A program made the position numbers and the translations under genes. Positions 9,554 to 18,703 of a DNA stretch of 18,960 nucleotides are shown here, in pieces; the stretch's first letter is position 1; every line of letters begins with the position of its first letter. Below the pieces are notes generated by a model. The model worked only from the letters and a program-made list of their open reading frames with translations, searched no databases and was not told the origin of the DNA. The stretch spans positions 1 through 18,960 of the forward strand of contig NW_014012734.1 in NCBI RefSeq assembly GCF_000611645.1. The letters run 5' to 3'. Source of the stretch: Monoraphidium neglectum (Eukaryota > Chlorophyta > Chlorophyceae > Sphaeropleales > Selenastraceae).

Positions 9554-12500
9554 ATGGTGCGGCCTGGAAAGCCAGTGGAGGACCGCGTCCGCGAGCTATT
9601 CCATGGCGCTGGCGAGGGTAACTCAGCGCAGGCGCGCAAGGTGCGTGTCAGGTCGCGATGCCCGTCGACGCGCAATAATTTATGAATGGCTGCTGCACCT
9701 CCTGTTGGCTTGCGACCTGGGAGGTGCACACCTGTGTCTGGTGATTGGCCGCATGATTTTGATGTGCCACGCACAACTTCATAAGCACCGCTCCACGCTG
9801 TGGCGAGCGGCAAAGCACGGCGGCCGGCCCTGCTCACGCCCACACATTCGCGCGCCCGCTTGCCTTGCAGGAACGGGAGGCGGAGCGCAAGCGCGCGTAC
9901 GCCGCAGAGCTCGAAGCGCAGATGCACGAGCGGCTGCAGCGCAAGCATCAGGAGCGCGCCGAGCGTGTCGGCGTGCGCCACCAGCCCCCCGCGCCCGATG
10001 CTGCAACGCACGGCGCTGCAGGCTGGGAAGCTGCGCGGCCGGCAGGTGCAGCAGGCGGTGTAGTTGCTGGAGGGATGCTTGGCGGTGGCGGTCCTGCTTG
10101 GGGCAGCGGGGGCGAGCCGGCAGCCTTCGACCTCGCGGCCTACCACCCACAGCAGCAGCACCACCAGCGGCAGCAGCAGTACCCAGGCAGCTACGACGCC
10201 AGTGCGGCACTGCCGCAGTGTGGCGACCCAGCAGCAGCGCTGCGATTTGGGCCCGGGGGCGGGGCACCATGGGCGCAGCAGCCGCCCTGGGGTGTCAGGA
10301 GCGCCGCCGACCACCATGCCGGCGGTGGCCTCGGGTACGCAGGCGGTGATGGCGGCAGCCCGCAGGCCTCCCACCAACAGCTAGCCGGCTTTGGCGCACC
10401 AGCCGCAGCGGGGGGGTTCGGCCCGTATGGAGTAGGTGCTGCCTGGGGTGGCGGCAACGGCGGCGGTGGCATGCTGGCCCAGCCAGGGGCGGCGGCCGCC
10501 ATCGCGCAGCGCTATCAGCAGCAGCTGCAGCAGCTGAACGGCAATGGCAGCCCGCAGCAGCACGGGTTTGCTGGGCTGCAGCCATACCAGCAAGCGCCGC
10601 CGCCGCCGCCCCTGTATCAAGAGCAGCACCAGTTGGGACCTCCCCAGCGACCGTGGGACACGGGCGGTCAGTACGGCGGGCCAGGTGCTGCCGCTGTGCA
10701 TCCGTCACAGCCGCAGGCATTCGGAGGCGCCGGTCAGGGTCTGCCCAGCGCTTGGCACTCGCCGCCAGCAGGGGCAGCTGTGATAGCCGCAGAGCAGGCC
10801 TCCAAGAAGGCTCAGGAGCAGGCCAAGAAGGACGCTTACAGGTGGGCCAAGGGCCGGTTGGAGATGGTGTCCAGACGGCCCTATCATCGTCATCGCTCCA
10901 ACGCACTGGGTTGCGGCAGCCAATGTGATCCCCCCTGTGTGTCCTCTCTTCCAAGCACAGCGCGTCCGCCGTCCTTGATTGGTGCTCGTGAGGTGATACG
11001 TTGCAAAGGCGGGCTCTGCTCTTCTGTCCTCTATCTGCACAACCATACTCAGAACGCACCCTCTCCTCTCTTGCCCCCTCCCGCACACGCACAACTGCTG
11101 CAGGCTGGAGTTGGAGGCGCAGATCCGCGACCGCGCCGACCGCAAAGCAACCGACAAGCGGCAGCAGCAGGAGGAAGACCGCAGGAAGCAGGCCGAGATA
11201 GCCGCACGCGGCGACCCCTGGGGCCGCGCCGGCGCAGGCGCGCCCCTGCGAGGGGAGGACGGCCGCGTGCTGACAGACTACAAGGCGATGCGCAGCAGCG
11301 TGGCGGCGGCGCAGCAAGGGCAGCAGGGGCAGCAGGGAGCGGCTGCCTGGGCGCCTGCGCACCAACAGCAGCAGCCACAGCATCTGCAACAGCAGCAGGG
11401 AGGGCCTCAGTACGCGTTTCAGGGTGAGGCGCAGCAGCAGCAGTGGGGCGGGTCCGGCGACGCCTGGGGTGGCGGCGAGCACGGCTCTCCGCTGCAGCGG
11501 CAGCAGCTCCCGCCGCAAAATGATGCGTGGAGCCCTGGCGCGGCCTCGCCCGGGTATGTCGGCGGCGCGGGCCCTGCGCCACCCTGGGGAGACAATGCAC
11601 GCGCGTCTGGCGCATACTTGCAGCAGCAGCAGCCACCGCACCAGCAGCAGCAGCCACCGCATCAGCAGCACGCGGTGTCCACAGCTGCGCCGCCATCGGG
11701 GCCAGCCCCCGAGCCCCTCTTGAAATTCCGCAGCGACAAGGCGTTCATGACCGCCACAGAGGTGGAGCGGCGCGCGCAGGCGCAGCGCGAGCTGCAGGAT
11801 GAGCTAGCGCGGCAGGTGGCCGAGAAGAAGGCGCTCAAGGTGCGCGAGGGCTGTGCATGTGTGCGCTGCTGTTGCAAACGTGGCAGTGGAGGGCATTGAG
11901 GATTGGATCACTGCTGCTGCTGCTGCTTTCTATTGTGTTATAGAGAGCAACAAATGAACGCCGCTAGCGGTGAGTGTCAGTTTGCCGTGCCGTTCAGCTT
12001 TCAGTTCAGTGCCAGGAAGGCTGATTCCTCCCAGGCCCCCAGTGCAGCGTGTACAGTGTCAAGCCTTCCCCCTTACCAATAGCCGAGCTGGCCGTGCCCC
12101 TGCTGGCGTGCTGTGCGTCTTGTGCGCAGGAGGCCCAGCAGCAGCGCGAGCAGGAGGCCGCGCGGCGCGAGGAGGAGCGCCTCGAGCGCGAGCAGGCGCG
12201 GCTGGCGGCGCAGTACGAGGAGGAGCGCGGCAAGGAGCGCCAGGTGGGGGGGGGGGTAAACATATGTGCATAAATGGCCACATGCAAACGTCCACATGGG
12301 GGAGAGGTGGTGTGTGTTTGCCTGTAGAGCGCCTACATGTGACCCCGGCCATGGGGGCAGTACAGGGTTTGGCTTTCCAGGCAACCAGCATGTGCATGTG
12401 TGTGTGTGTGTGTGGGGGGGGGGTGAGTGGCTGGTTGGGTGAGTGGGTTGGGTGGGGGGTTAGGCAGAGAGGACAGGTTGTGAGGGACGAGGGCAGAGTG

Positions 12501-13329
12501 CCTCTGGGCTTGCTATCTGTGTCAGGGGCTGGGAAGATGTATACTCGGCGGTGGCAATGTTGCGCAGTTCGGACGCTTGGCGGGCTATTGACAGTGTCCG
12601 GCCATGCTGTTGTGCGCATGCGTGCGACTTCTCCACGTGTCGCTGATGATTGCCGCGTGCCAGCAATGCGGTGCTGCCGAGCCTCGCCTGCCGCCCGTGT
12701 CCCTCACGTGTTGACGTGCTCGTGGGATGCGTCTGCTTTACTGACCCCCATGATTTACCTCACCAATTTAGAAAGTCGAGAAGGAGGACGCGGCGGAGAA
12801 GGTGGCGGGCGCCTGGGAGGCCGCCAAGACCAAGGCGGCGCAGGAGCGGCGCAAGACACGCGACGAGCGCCGCGGCCGCGGCGGTGCCGGCGGCGACCCC
12901 GGGGACGACCAACTCTCGCCCCGCGGCGGGCAGGAGCTGCGGCACGAGTCGAGCCTCGTGGCGCGGCCGCGACTCACGCAGGAGGACAGCCAGGCGTTTG
13001 GCGCGTTGGCGACGCAGGCCAGCTTTTACACTTCCAGGCAGCAGCAGCAGCAGCAGCAGGCGCCGTGGCAGCAGCAGGCCCCCGCGATGCCGAGGGACGA
13101 CGGGCAGCTGTCTGCTGCTGCGGCCCAAGAGATCGCCAGGTGGGTGCCCACGAGGAGCTTTTGGTTCTGCGGGCCGCTGGGCCGCTGTCACATGTTAGTT
13201 GTGCACCACGCCTCTTGCACGATGCTTTTGCAGCTCCAGCGCTCCTTAAAGGCATAGGACACACCAAGATGTATGCAACATGAGAAGACCCTTGATTCGA
13301 GATCACGAACGCACGAACGCACGCACGCC

Positions 13330-13373
<44 letters not shown>

Positions 13374-13453
13374 CGAATGCGCACAGATGTGCATGCATGC
13401 GCACCCACACACTTATGCGCACGCGCGCGCACACGCACACACACGCACGCACG

Positions 13454-13506
<53 letters not shown>

Positions 13507-14297
13507 TCACTCACACACATCTGCACGCACGTGCGTGTGCGCACCGCCACAACCCCATTTCATCAGGCTGCGCCAGGAGGTGATGAGCGAGGCGGCGCAG
13601 CTGCGCGACACTGTGGGCCGCCAGGCCACTGAGATGGCCGGCCTCAGGGCCATGGCGGCGGCGGCGGAGGCGCGCAGCGCAGCGGCAGCCAAAGAGCTCG
13701 GGCAGGTGCGCTTGGTTGCGGTGGCCACCGCGCCGCAACCCATGGGAGGAGCAAGGGGTGTTCAATGGTGTGTTCGGGCGCAGGACAAGAATGAAGGGGT
13801 GCCCGGGGGGCTTTCCAGCAGTGACGGAGCGCCACCCGCAGACAGCGGGAGAGACGACCGCCGAGCACCAGAGTCTGGTGGCACATCATTAAGCCCATGC
13901 TGCAGGGATCCTCGACTGCGTACGCCCCCCCCCTGATCCCCTTGATACGTGCACCAAGGTGCGGCGGGACCTGGCCACCACTCGGGACGGCCTGCAGAGA
14001 GAGACCCTCTCCACAATACTGGCGGACTACGGCCCCGCCGCAGCCCCGCGCGTCGCGCCGGCGTTTCACCCGCCGCCGCTCAGGGAGCTTGATCTGGGGC
14101 TGGAGCTGCCGCCGCCCGCGCCGGCGCTGCGACGCTCGCAGCAGCTGCTGTCAGGCGCGCTGGACGGGCCCTCGGAGCGCGCGCAGGCTGGCGGCCGGGC
14201 GGCGGCTCCGACGGCGGGGGTGCATCAGTCTGGGGAGGCGCCGCTGCTGGCGGTTGAGTCTGCATTCATCTTCCCTGCGGGCATGCGGCCGCCAACG

Positions 14298-14338
<41 letters not shown>

Positions 14339-14633
14339 GCGTGAGCGTGCCGCGCAGGTGTCTGACAGCATGGCGCAGCTCTGGGCGCGTCCCGCGCGGC
14401 ACTCGTCCTCGGCGCCGGGCCTGCTGTCCGAGGCGGCCGCGTCCGCGTCCGCCGCCGCCGCGTTTGCGCCTCCGGGCGCGCTGTCGACCGTGCTGCCCCT
14501 CGACCGCAGCGCGTCGGCGGCGGCGCCGGGCGCGCTGGCGGCCCATCACGCGTCCGCGCCGCTGGACCTGGCGTCGATAGCGGCGCGCAACGCGGACAAG
14601 CTGCGGCTGCTGAGCAGCATAGACCTGGGACAA

Positions 14634-14664
<31 letters not shown>

Positions 14665-15570
14665 AGCCTGAGGGGGTTGAGGCGCTGGATGCGTTCCTGA
14701 AGCGGTTCGTGGCCGAGCAGCAGGTGCGAGGTGATTGTGTCGTATGCGGTTGAGCGCATCGGGCGGTGGGTTGAGAGTCGGGGTTCTGTGCTGCACAGGC
14801 AACTCCAGTGGGGCTGGAGGGCGCGGGGCTGCTGACCTGTGCAGGGTCTGGGCAAGCAGGTAGCGGCAACAGGTGTGCAGCCTGCGGCTGCCACACGGCC
14901 CAGGCAGCTCAGCAGGCCCGTATCGGGCCCCCGATCCCGTCACTAGGTTTTGTGAGTGATGGCACGCCCACCCAGCTGAGCAGCACATGTACCGCCATGT
15001 GTCCCGCAGGCGATGCCCTCGTCGAGCGAGCTGCTGACCGCATCAGGCAGCGGGCGGCCCTTTGGCGGCGACAGGGACGGCCCGGCTGGGCAGCAGCAAC
15101 AGCAGCAGCAGCAACAGCAGCAGCAGACCAGGCCCCGCGCGCGCTGGGACGCCGCGGGCGGTGGCAGCCTGGACGCAACCATCTGCGATGCCGGATTGGC
15201 GGCGGCGGCACCCCGTCAGTCACCGGGTGACGCCTCAAGTGACGCCCTGGACGCGGAGCTCAGCCGGCTTGGCCTGCTGCCGTCCTCCTCCGCGCGCCGC
15301 CGCAGCGACGGTTGCGAGGGCCACAACAGCGCCAGCGCGGGGGTGGGCAGTGGCAGGGGTGGGCGCGCCCTCAGCACCAGCATCAGCAGCTTCGCCTGCC
15401 GCCTGGCGCAGCCTGCCCGCCAGCCGCCGCTAGGAATTGGCGTGGGGCTGGGCAGCAGTCGAGATCTGCTGGGGCTGCCCCTGGATGGCGGCGCAGGGCA
15501 GGAGCGGGGCCCGCTCATGGGGCTGCACGACAGCGGGGGCGGCTTGCCTGCAGTTGCCGCAGTGTTCTGA
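9554..15570 (+). CDS. CSPP1-like/centrosomal coiled-coil scaffold protein (eight exons)
   Basis: Exons are 9554-9640, 9871-10841, 11104-11839, 12130-12243, 12772-13139, 13567-13705, 13959-14723 and 15010-15570, giving 1246 residues with frame kept at every junction. Exon 1 starts at the first in-frame ATG after a TAG at 9488. Predicted charged helices lie at about residues 30-60 (RKRAYAAELEAQMHERLQRK), 338-385 (KKDAYRLELEAQIRDRADRK) and 558-670 (RELQDELARQVAEKK, then Glu/Arg/Gln-rich), plus 760-805. The recurring 'AY-x-x-EL-x-x-Q-x-x-x-x-x-RK' module followed by GDPWGRAGAGAPLR (about 388-401) resembles CSPP1 and related centrosome/spindle-pole or ciliary-tip proteins that associate with microtubules. 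That similarity is a pattern match only. The linkers are Gly/Gln/Ala/Pro low complexity, including poly-Gln and poly-Gly tracts. No enzyme domain is seen. One acceptor (13957-13958, AAG) is weaker than the others. An alternative is an unnamed chlorophyte coiled-coil protein. Confidence 0.7.
12396..12423. repeat. (TG)n followed by a run of G in an intron
   Basis: A TG dinucleotide tract runs into ten G bases inside intron 4 (12244-12771) of the CSPP1-like gene. It is a simple-sequence repeat with no coding role. Confidence 0.8.
13039..13059 (+). repeat. (CAG)7 coding poly-glutamine tract
   Basis: Seven in-frame CAG codons in exon 5 of the CSPP1-like gene, followed after APW by three more glutamines. 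Confidence 0.85.
13305..13376. repeat. (ACGC)n tetranucleotide microsatellite
   Basis: Nearly perfect ACGC units with a few ACGA variants in intron 5 (13140-13566) of the CSPP1-like gene. With the nearby CA tract it forms about 200 bases of alternating purine-pyrimidine DNA. It creates long spurious Thr/His/Arg- and Val/Cys-rich reading frames that are not genes. Confidence 0.9.
13459..13516. repeat. (CA)n microsatellite
   Basis: An uninterrupted CA run of about 40 bases followed by short CTCA variants. It ends about 50 bases before the acceptor at 13566, so its length could affect splicing of exon 6 of the CSPP1-like gene. Confidence 0.9.
14298..14339 (+). repeat. (GGC)14 coding poly-glycine tract
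   Basis: Fourteen GGC codons in a row in exon 7 of the CSPP1-like gene. The purity at the codon level suggests recent replication slippage. Confidence 0.9.
14634..14663 (+). repeat. (GGC)n coding poly-glycine tract, ten residues
   Basis: Ten glycine codons, nine GGC and a final GGT, in exon 7 of the CSPP1-like gene, just before an acidic GEPEGVEALDAFLKRF helix. Confidence 0.9.
15091..15126 (+). repeat. CAG/CAA coding poly-glutamine tract, twelve residues
   Basis: Twelve glutamine codons, mainly CAG with interspersed CAA, in the last exon of the CSPP1-like gene. Confidence 0.9.
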
Positions 15571-15748
15571 CCGGCCTGCGGGGAGCTTGTGTGTTCTTGT
15601 TATTGGAAATTGTGATGATGTTGCTGCTGGTTGTGTGCTTTCTCGGCTGGACTACATCTGACATCCGTGTTGTCATGTCACTGATCAGTTGCCAACGAAG
15701 TCCCACTGCTTTGGTTGGTTTGGTATCAGCTGTATCGTGTTGTCCCCT

Positions 15749-15766
15749 TGACTCAAGTGTGAGTCA
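15749..15766. repeat. Perfect inverted repeat TGACTCA-AGTG-TGAGTCA
   Basis: Two 7-base arms with a 4-base spacer. Each arm matches the TGA(C/G)TCA core bound by bZIP factors of the AP-1/GCN4 type. It could equally be a small hairpin in the 3' UTR of the CSPP1-like transcript. Confidence 0.5.
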
Positions 15767-16004
15767 CGGCACGGGTATAGCAACCAATGGTTGTGCGTTG
15801 GCGTGGCAATCAGGACAGAGCATCGAGGGCCGAGAGGCTCACAGGAGCACCGCACCTGAGCCCTTAAGCTCACGCCAGCCCCCTTGTTCAGGCTGCACCC
15901 GGAGCGTTTAGTCATCAAAGCAAGCATTGAAAGCGGTATGCGGTTCTTGAAGGCGTGGCCTTTGTCTAGGCAAATGGTTTGAAATTCTAATCAAGTTCAA
16001 AAAT

Positions 16005-16028
16005 GGGGGGGGGGGATGGGGTGGGCGG
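16005..16028 (+). repeat. G-rich block, possible G-quadruplex
   Basis: Eleven consecutive G bases followed by GGGG, GGG and GG runs separated by one or two bases, about 155 bases upstream of the PET100-like start codon. The composition fits a four-run G-quadruplex, but a role is not shown. Confidence 0.45.
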
Positions 16029-16182
16029 CCGAGTGCCCAGACAAGGCCGCAGCATCAGCGGCGACTGCACACCGACGACGCAGGCAGTGTCGAAAACTCG
16101 ACTTGGGTTTTGAGCATGAACCATGCACCACTGCACTATTCTGGTTGAACACCCTTGAAACTTTTGTCCCGTCAGCACCCTA

Positions 16183-16789
16183 ATGCAATTGCCTTTCGTG
16201 TCCCGGCAGGCGCTTGAGGTGAGCGATCTTGAATCCGAGCGAGGTGCTTGCTGCCTGTGCGTTGTGCCCGATTATCAAATAATGTGTGTATAGCCGTACG
16301 CGACTCTCCCTCGCCCTCGCGGACCAAGTGCATTGAGCTGTGGGCTTCACTGCTTCGTGATCACAGAGGTTCAAGTGGGTGCTTTACCTCAGCATCCCTG
16401 CGTGGTTTGGTTACGGTCTGGCGCGTGATCCTGCCAATCTGGACGCCATCAAGGAGTGGGTGAGTGGCCGGGACCTGGCAACCCCCGCCGCCCCTCTCCG
16501 TCAGCGACATGCCCTCTTCGCTGTCGCAGTCGCGCCGGCCCCGCACCCGCCAGCCTGCTGGCCGCCCTCTTCAGTACGCAGCACTGCCGTTGTAACGACC
16601 GCCTCCCCCAACCCCACACGCCAGTTCCCGACCAAGGCCGGCGACCCCCAGGGCGATTTCGGGCGGCAGCTGCCCACCCTTGAGCAGGAGTACCGCCGCG
16701 TGCGCCTGGAGCAGGCGATCGACGCAGAGTTGGAGCGCCTCGCGCTGCGCAAGCAGCAGCAGGCCAACGGCGGCGGCGGCGGCAGCTGA
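16183..16789 (+). CDS. PET100: PET100-like cytochrome c oxidase assembly protein (three exons)
   Basis: Exons 16183-16218, 16367-16459 and 16625-16789 give 97 residues, all junctions GT...AG and in phase 0. The start ATG at 16183 is directly in frame with the conserved ALE before the first donor. The protein begins MQLPFVSRQALERFKW, then has one hydrophobic segment (about residues 16-31, WVLYLSIPAWFGYGLA), a short loop ending LDAIKEW, and a charged C-terminal helix (LEQEYRRVRLEQAIDAEL...) closing in a Gly tail. PET100 proteins share this layout: a short N terminus with a 'LE-x-F-(K/R)' motif, a single inner-membrane helix with a central Pro, and a charged helical tail. They are mitochondrial inner-membrane chaperones for complex IV assembly. 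Size and layout fit, but the sequence is short, so the name is probable and not certain. Intron 2 (165 bases) has no stop and is a multiple of three. Confidence 0.6.
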
Positions 16790-16925
16790 GTGCAGCGGTG
16801 CCCAGTCGCCCAGACGCGCTGCGGCCGCCTCGGCGACGGCTTCCATTGGTTGCTGCTAGCGGCGGCAGCGGAAGAAGGTTAGCGCGGTACGCAACCACAT
16901 AGGTGCTGGCAGCCAGCCCCACGCC
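16790..16925 (+). promoter_or_regulatory. Short spacer: 3' UTR of the PET100-like gene and promoter/5' UTR of the sterol dehydrogenase gene
   Basis: Only 136 bases separate the stop of one gene from the ATG of the next on the same strand. No TGTAA or clear TATA element is visible. The ATG context (CACGCCATGGCC) is favourable, with C at -3 and G at +4. Confidence 0.45.
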
Positions 16926-18703
16926 ATGGCCAAGGGCGTAGCATTGGTCGTCGGCGGCGCCGGCTTCCTGGGCGGCCACATCGTGCGGCAGCTGCTCGAC
17001 AGCCGCCGCTACAGCGCGGTCCGCGTATTCGACATCCGCCCCAGCGGCGTGGCGGGCGCGGACGACAGGGTGGGGGACCTTCGGCGGCTGGAGGATGTGG
17101 CCGCGGCAGTGGAGGGCGTGGATGTGGTGATCCACGTGGCCACCGCCACCCCCACCAGCGAGAACTCACTCAACAGGTCAGCAGGGGTGGGGGGGGGAGG
17201 GTGTTTGAGGGTGGTTGGGGGGCGGAAGTAGGAGTGAGAGTGAGAGGGGAGAGTGTGTGTATGTGTGTGTGCGTCTGTGTATACATGCACGCTCGTGCGG
17301 TTGGGCATGGGTGATCCAGCGCTGCCTCGCAAGCGGGCAGGTCATTCGTGCGTGCGTGACGGGAGGAGTTGACATGCGCCCACACCATGCACCCACGCCC
17401 GCGGCTGCAAGGCCCTGGGGCGGGGGCACCCCAAGGGCGGCGCCCCCGCCCCCCTCACCCTGCCCCCATCATGTTGATCACACAGCCCCTCGCTGAGCTG
17501 ACCCCGCCCCTCTGTCCGCACTGGGGCCCCTTGTCGTGCCCCTGGTGGCGTCAGGCAGCTGATGGATGACGTCAACGTGAGGGGGCTGGCCCACGTGATT
17601 GACGCCTGCAGGTCGGCCGGCGTCAGGAAGCTGGTCTACACCAGCTCAGCCTCGGGTGCGTGTGTGTGTGGGCGGGGGGGAGCGGGGGGCATGATGGGGG
17701 GCCCAGCAAAGTGGTTGTGGGGAGGCTGGGAAGGGTGGTGACAGGCGGCGCAGGACGTGAGGGGGGAAGGGCGCGCCGGCTGTGAGGGAGGGACGGGCGC
17801 GGCGGACGCACAAAGCGCCCCCGCGCGCCCGGCGCCCGCTCGCTGCAGCTCGCAGTTTGGGCACGCCTGCCTCGGGCGGCAAGCAGAGGACCCGCGCTAA
17901 TGCCCTGCCGGCTGGACCAAGCCTCGCTCTCCTCATCCGCACCACACCCTCCCACCCCCACCCCCCACCCCCTGTCAGTTGTTTTTGAGGGGCATGACCT
18001 GGTCAACGTGGACGAGTCCCTGCCCTACGCGTCCCGCCCCATGGATTACTACACTGAGACAAAGATCAAGGGCGAGAGGATGGCCCTGGAGGTGGGTGCG
18101 TGGGGCTGTTTTCTTGTTTTGGGGGGATCGGTAGCATGGCCCAAGGGGGAGGGTGTTGTGCCAGAAAGAGTTGAGGGCTGCTGGGGGGCACTGGGGCGGT
18201 TCTGAGGGATGGAAAGGGGGAGTGGGGATGAACGGGGCTTCGCGAGAGAGGGAGGGAGGGGGCCGGCACGCGTGCCGCGGCAGGCCGCCAAAAGCAGGGG
18301 TGGGGGAGTTGGGGGATTCTGACAGGCAGGCCGCGCAAGGCGCGAGAGCGGCAGGTTAGGGCATGCGGCTCGGTCTCTTCCCCTGGCTTTGCAGCCTTTC
18401 GTACTCAGCCCGCTTCGCCGCTTCACAGCCACCCACCAAACTCTTCCGCCCCTCTTTCCGCCCGCGCCCACGCCCGCACCCCCTCATGCCCACACCCGCA
18501 CACCCGCTTGCGCCCAGGCCAACGGCCCGGACCTGGCAACGTGCGCGCTGCGGCCGAGCGGCATCTTTGGCGAGGGGGACACTGTTCTGGTGCCGACCCT
18601 GGTGCGGCAGGCGCGGGCCGGCAAGATGAAGTACATCATAGGGGACGGGTCCAACAAATGGGACATGACCTACGTGGGCAACGTGGCGCAGGCACACCTG
18701 CTG
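16926..18703 (+). CDS. ERG26: Sterol-4-alpha-carboxylate 3-dehydrogenase (NSDHL/ERG26 family), 3'-partial
   Basis: Exons 16926-17176, 17555-17655, 17979-18091 and 18518-18703 give the first 217 residues, with frame kept at each junction. The family is usually about 360-380 residues, so the C-terminal 40 percent lies beyond the window. The Rossmann dinucleotide-binding motif GGAGFLGGH is at residues 10-18. VFDIRPS, with the Asp that selects NAD, follows beta strand 2. The active-site region has TSSAS (113-117) and YYTETK, giving the catalytic Tyr142-x3-Lys146 of the short-chain dehydrogenase/3-beta-HSD family. [11 protein letters not shown] and the FV/YVGNV-type segment also match. The enzyme oxidises and decarboxylates 4-alpha-carboxysterols at the ER during C-4 demethylation. 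The presence of VFEG and [16 protein letters not shown] favours NSDHL/ERG26 over other extended SDR enzymes such as dihydroflavonol reductases. Confidence 0.9.

Larger units (their letters stand above)
15571..16182 (+). other. 3' UTR of the CSPP1-like gene and 5' flank of the PET100-like gene
   Basis: No gene was recognised in this stretch of about 610 bases. It has lower GC than the flanking exons. No exact TGTAA signal was found on the forward strand, so the end of the upstream transcript is undefined. It contains a TGACTCA inverted repeat (15749-15766) and a G-rich block (16005-16028), noted separately. Confidence 0.5.

Noticed and set aside
10295..11671. 458-codon open frame on the reverse strand
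   Set aside because: Antisense to exons 2-3 of the CSPP1-like gene and crosses its intron; Leu/Arg/Ala composition results from CAG and GGC repeats on the other strand.
11942..11970. Possible mini-exon between exons 3 and 4 of the CSPP1-like gene (ATAG acceptor, GTGAGT donor)
   Set aside because: With the incoming phase 0 the segment meets an in-frame stop, and the other acceptor choices break the phase with exon 4.
13306..13500. CRISPR-like or satellite array
   Set aside because: The units are 2 and 4 bases with no spacers; these are plain microsatellites.
13273..13936. Thr/His/Arg- and Val/Cys-rich frames over the CA/ACGC repeats
   Set aside because: Simple-sequence DNA translates without stops in several frames; only the exon 13567-13705 part belongs to a gene.
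15782..15796. CAACC-AAT-GGTTG inverted repeat with a CCAAT core
   Set aside because: Five-base arms are too short to distinguish from chance, and the position is inside the probable 3' UTR.
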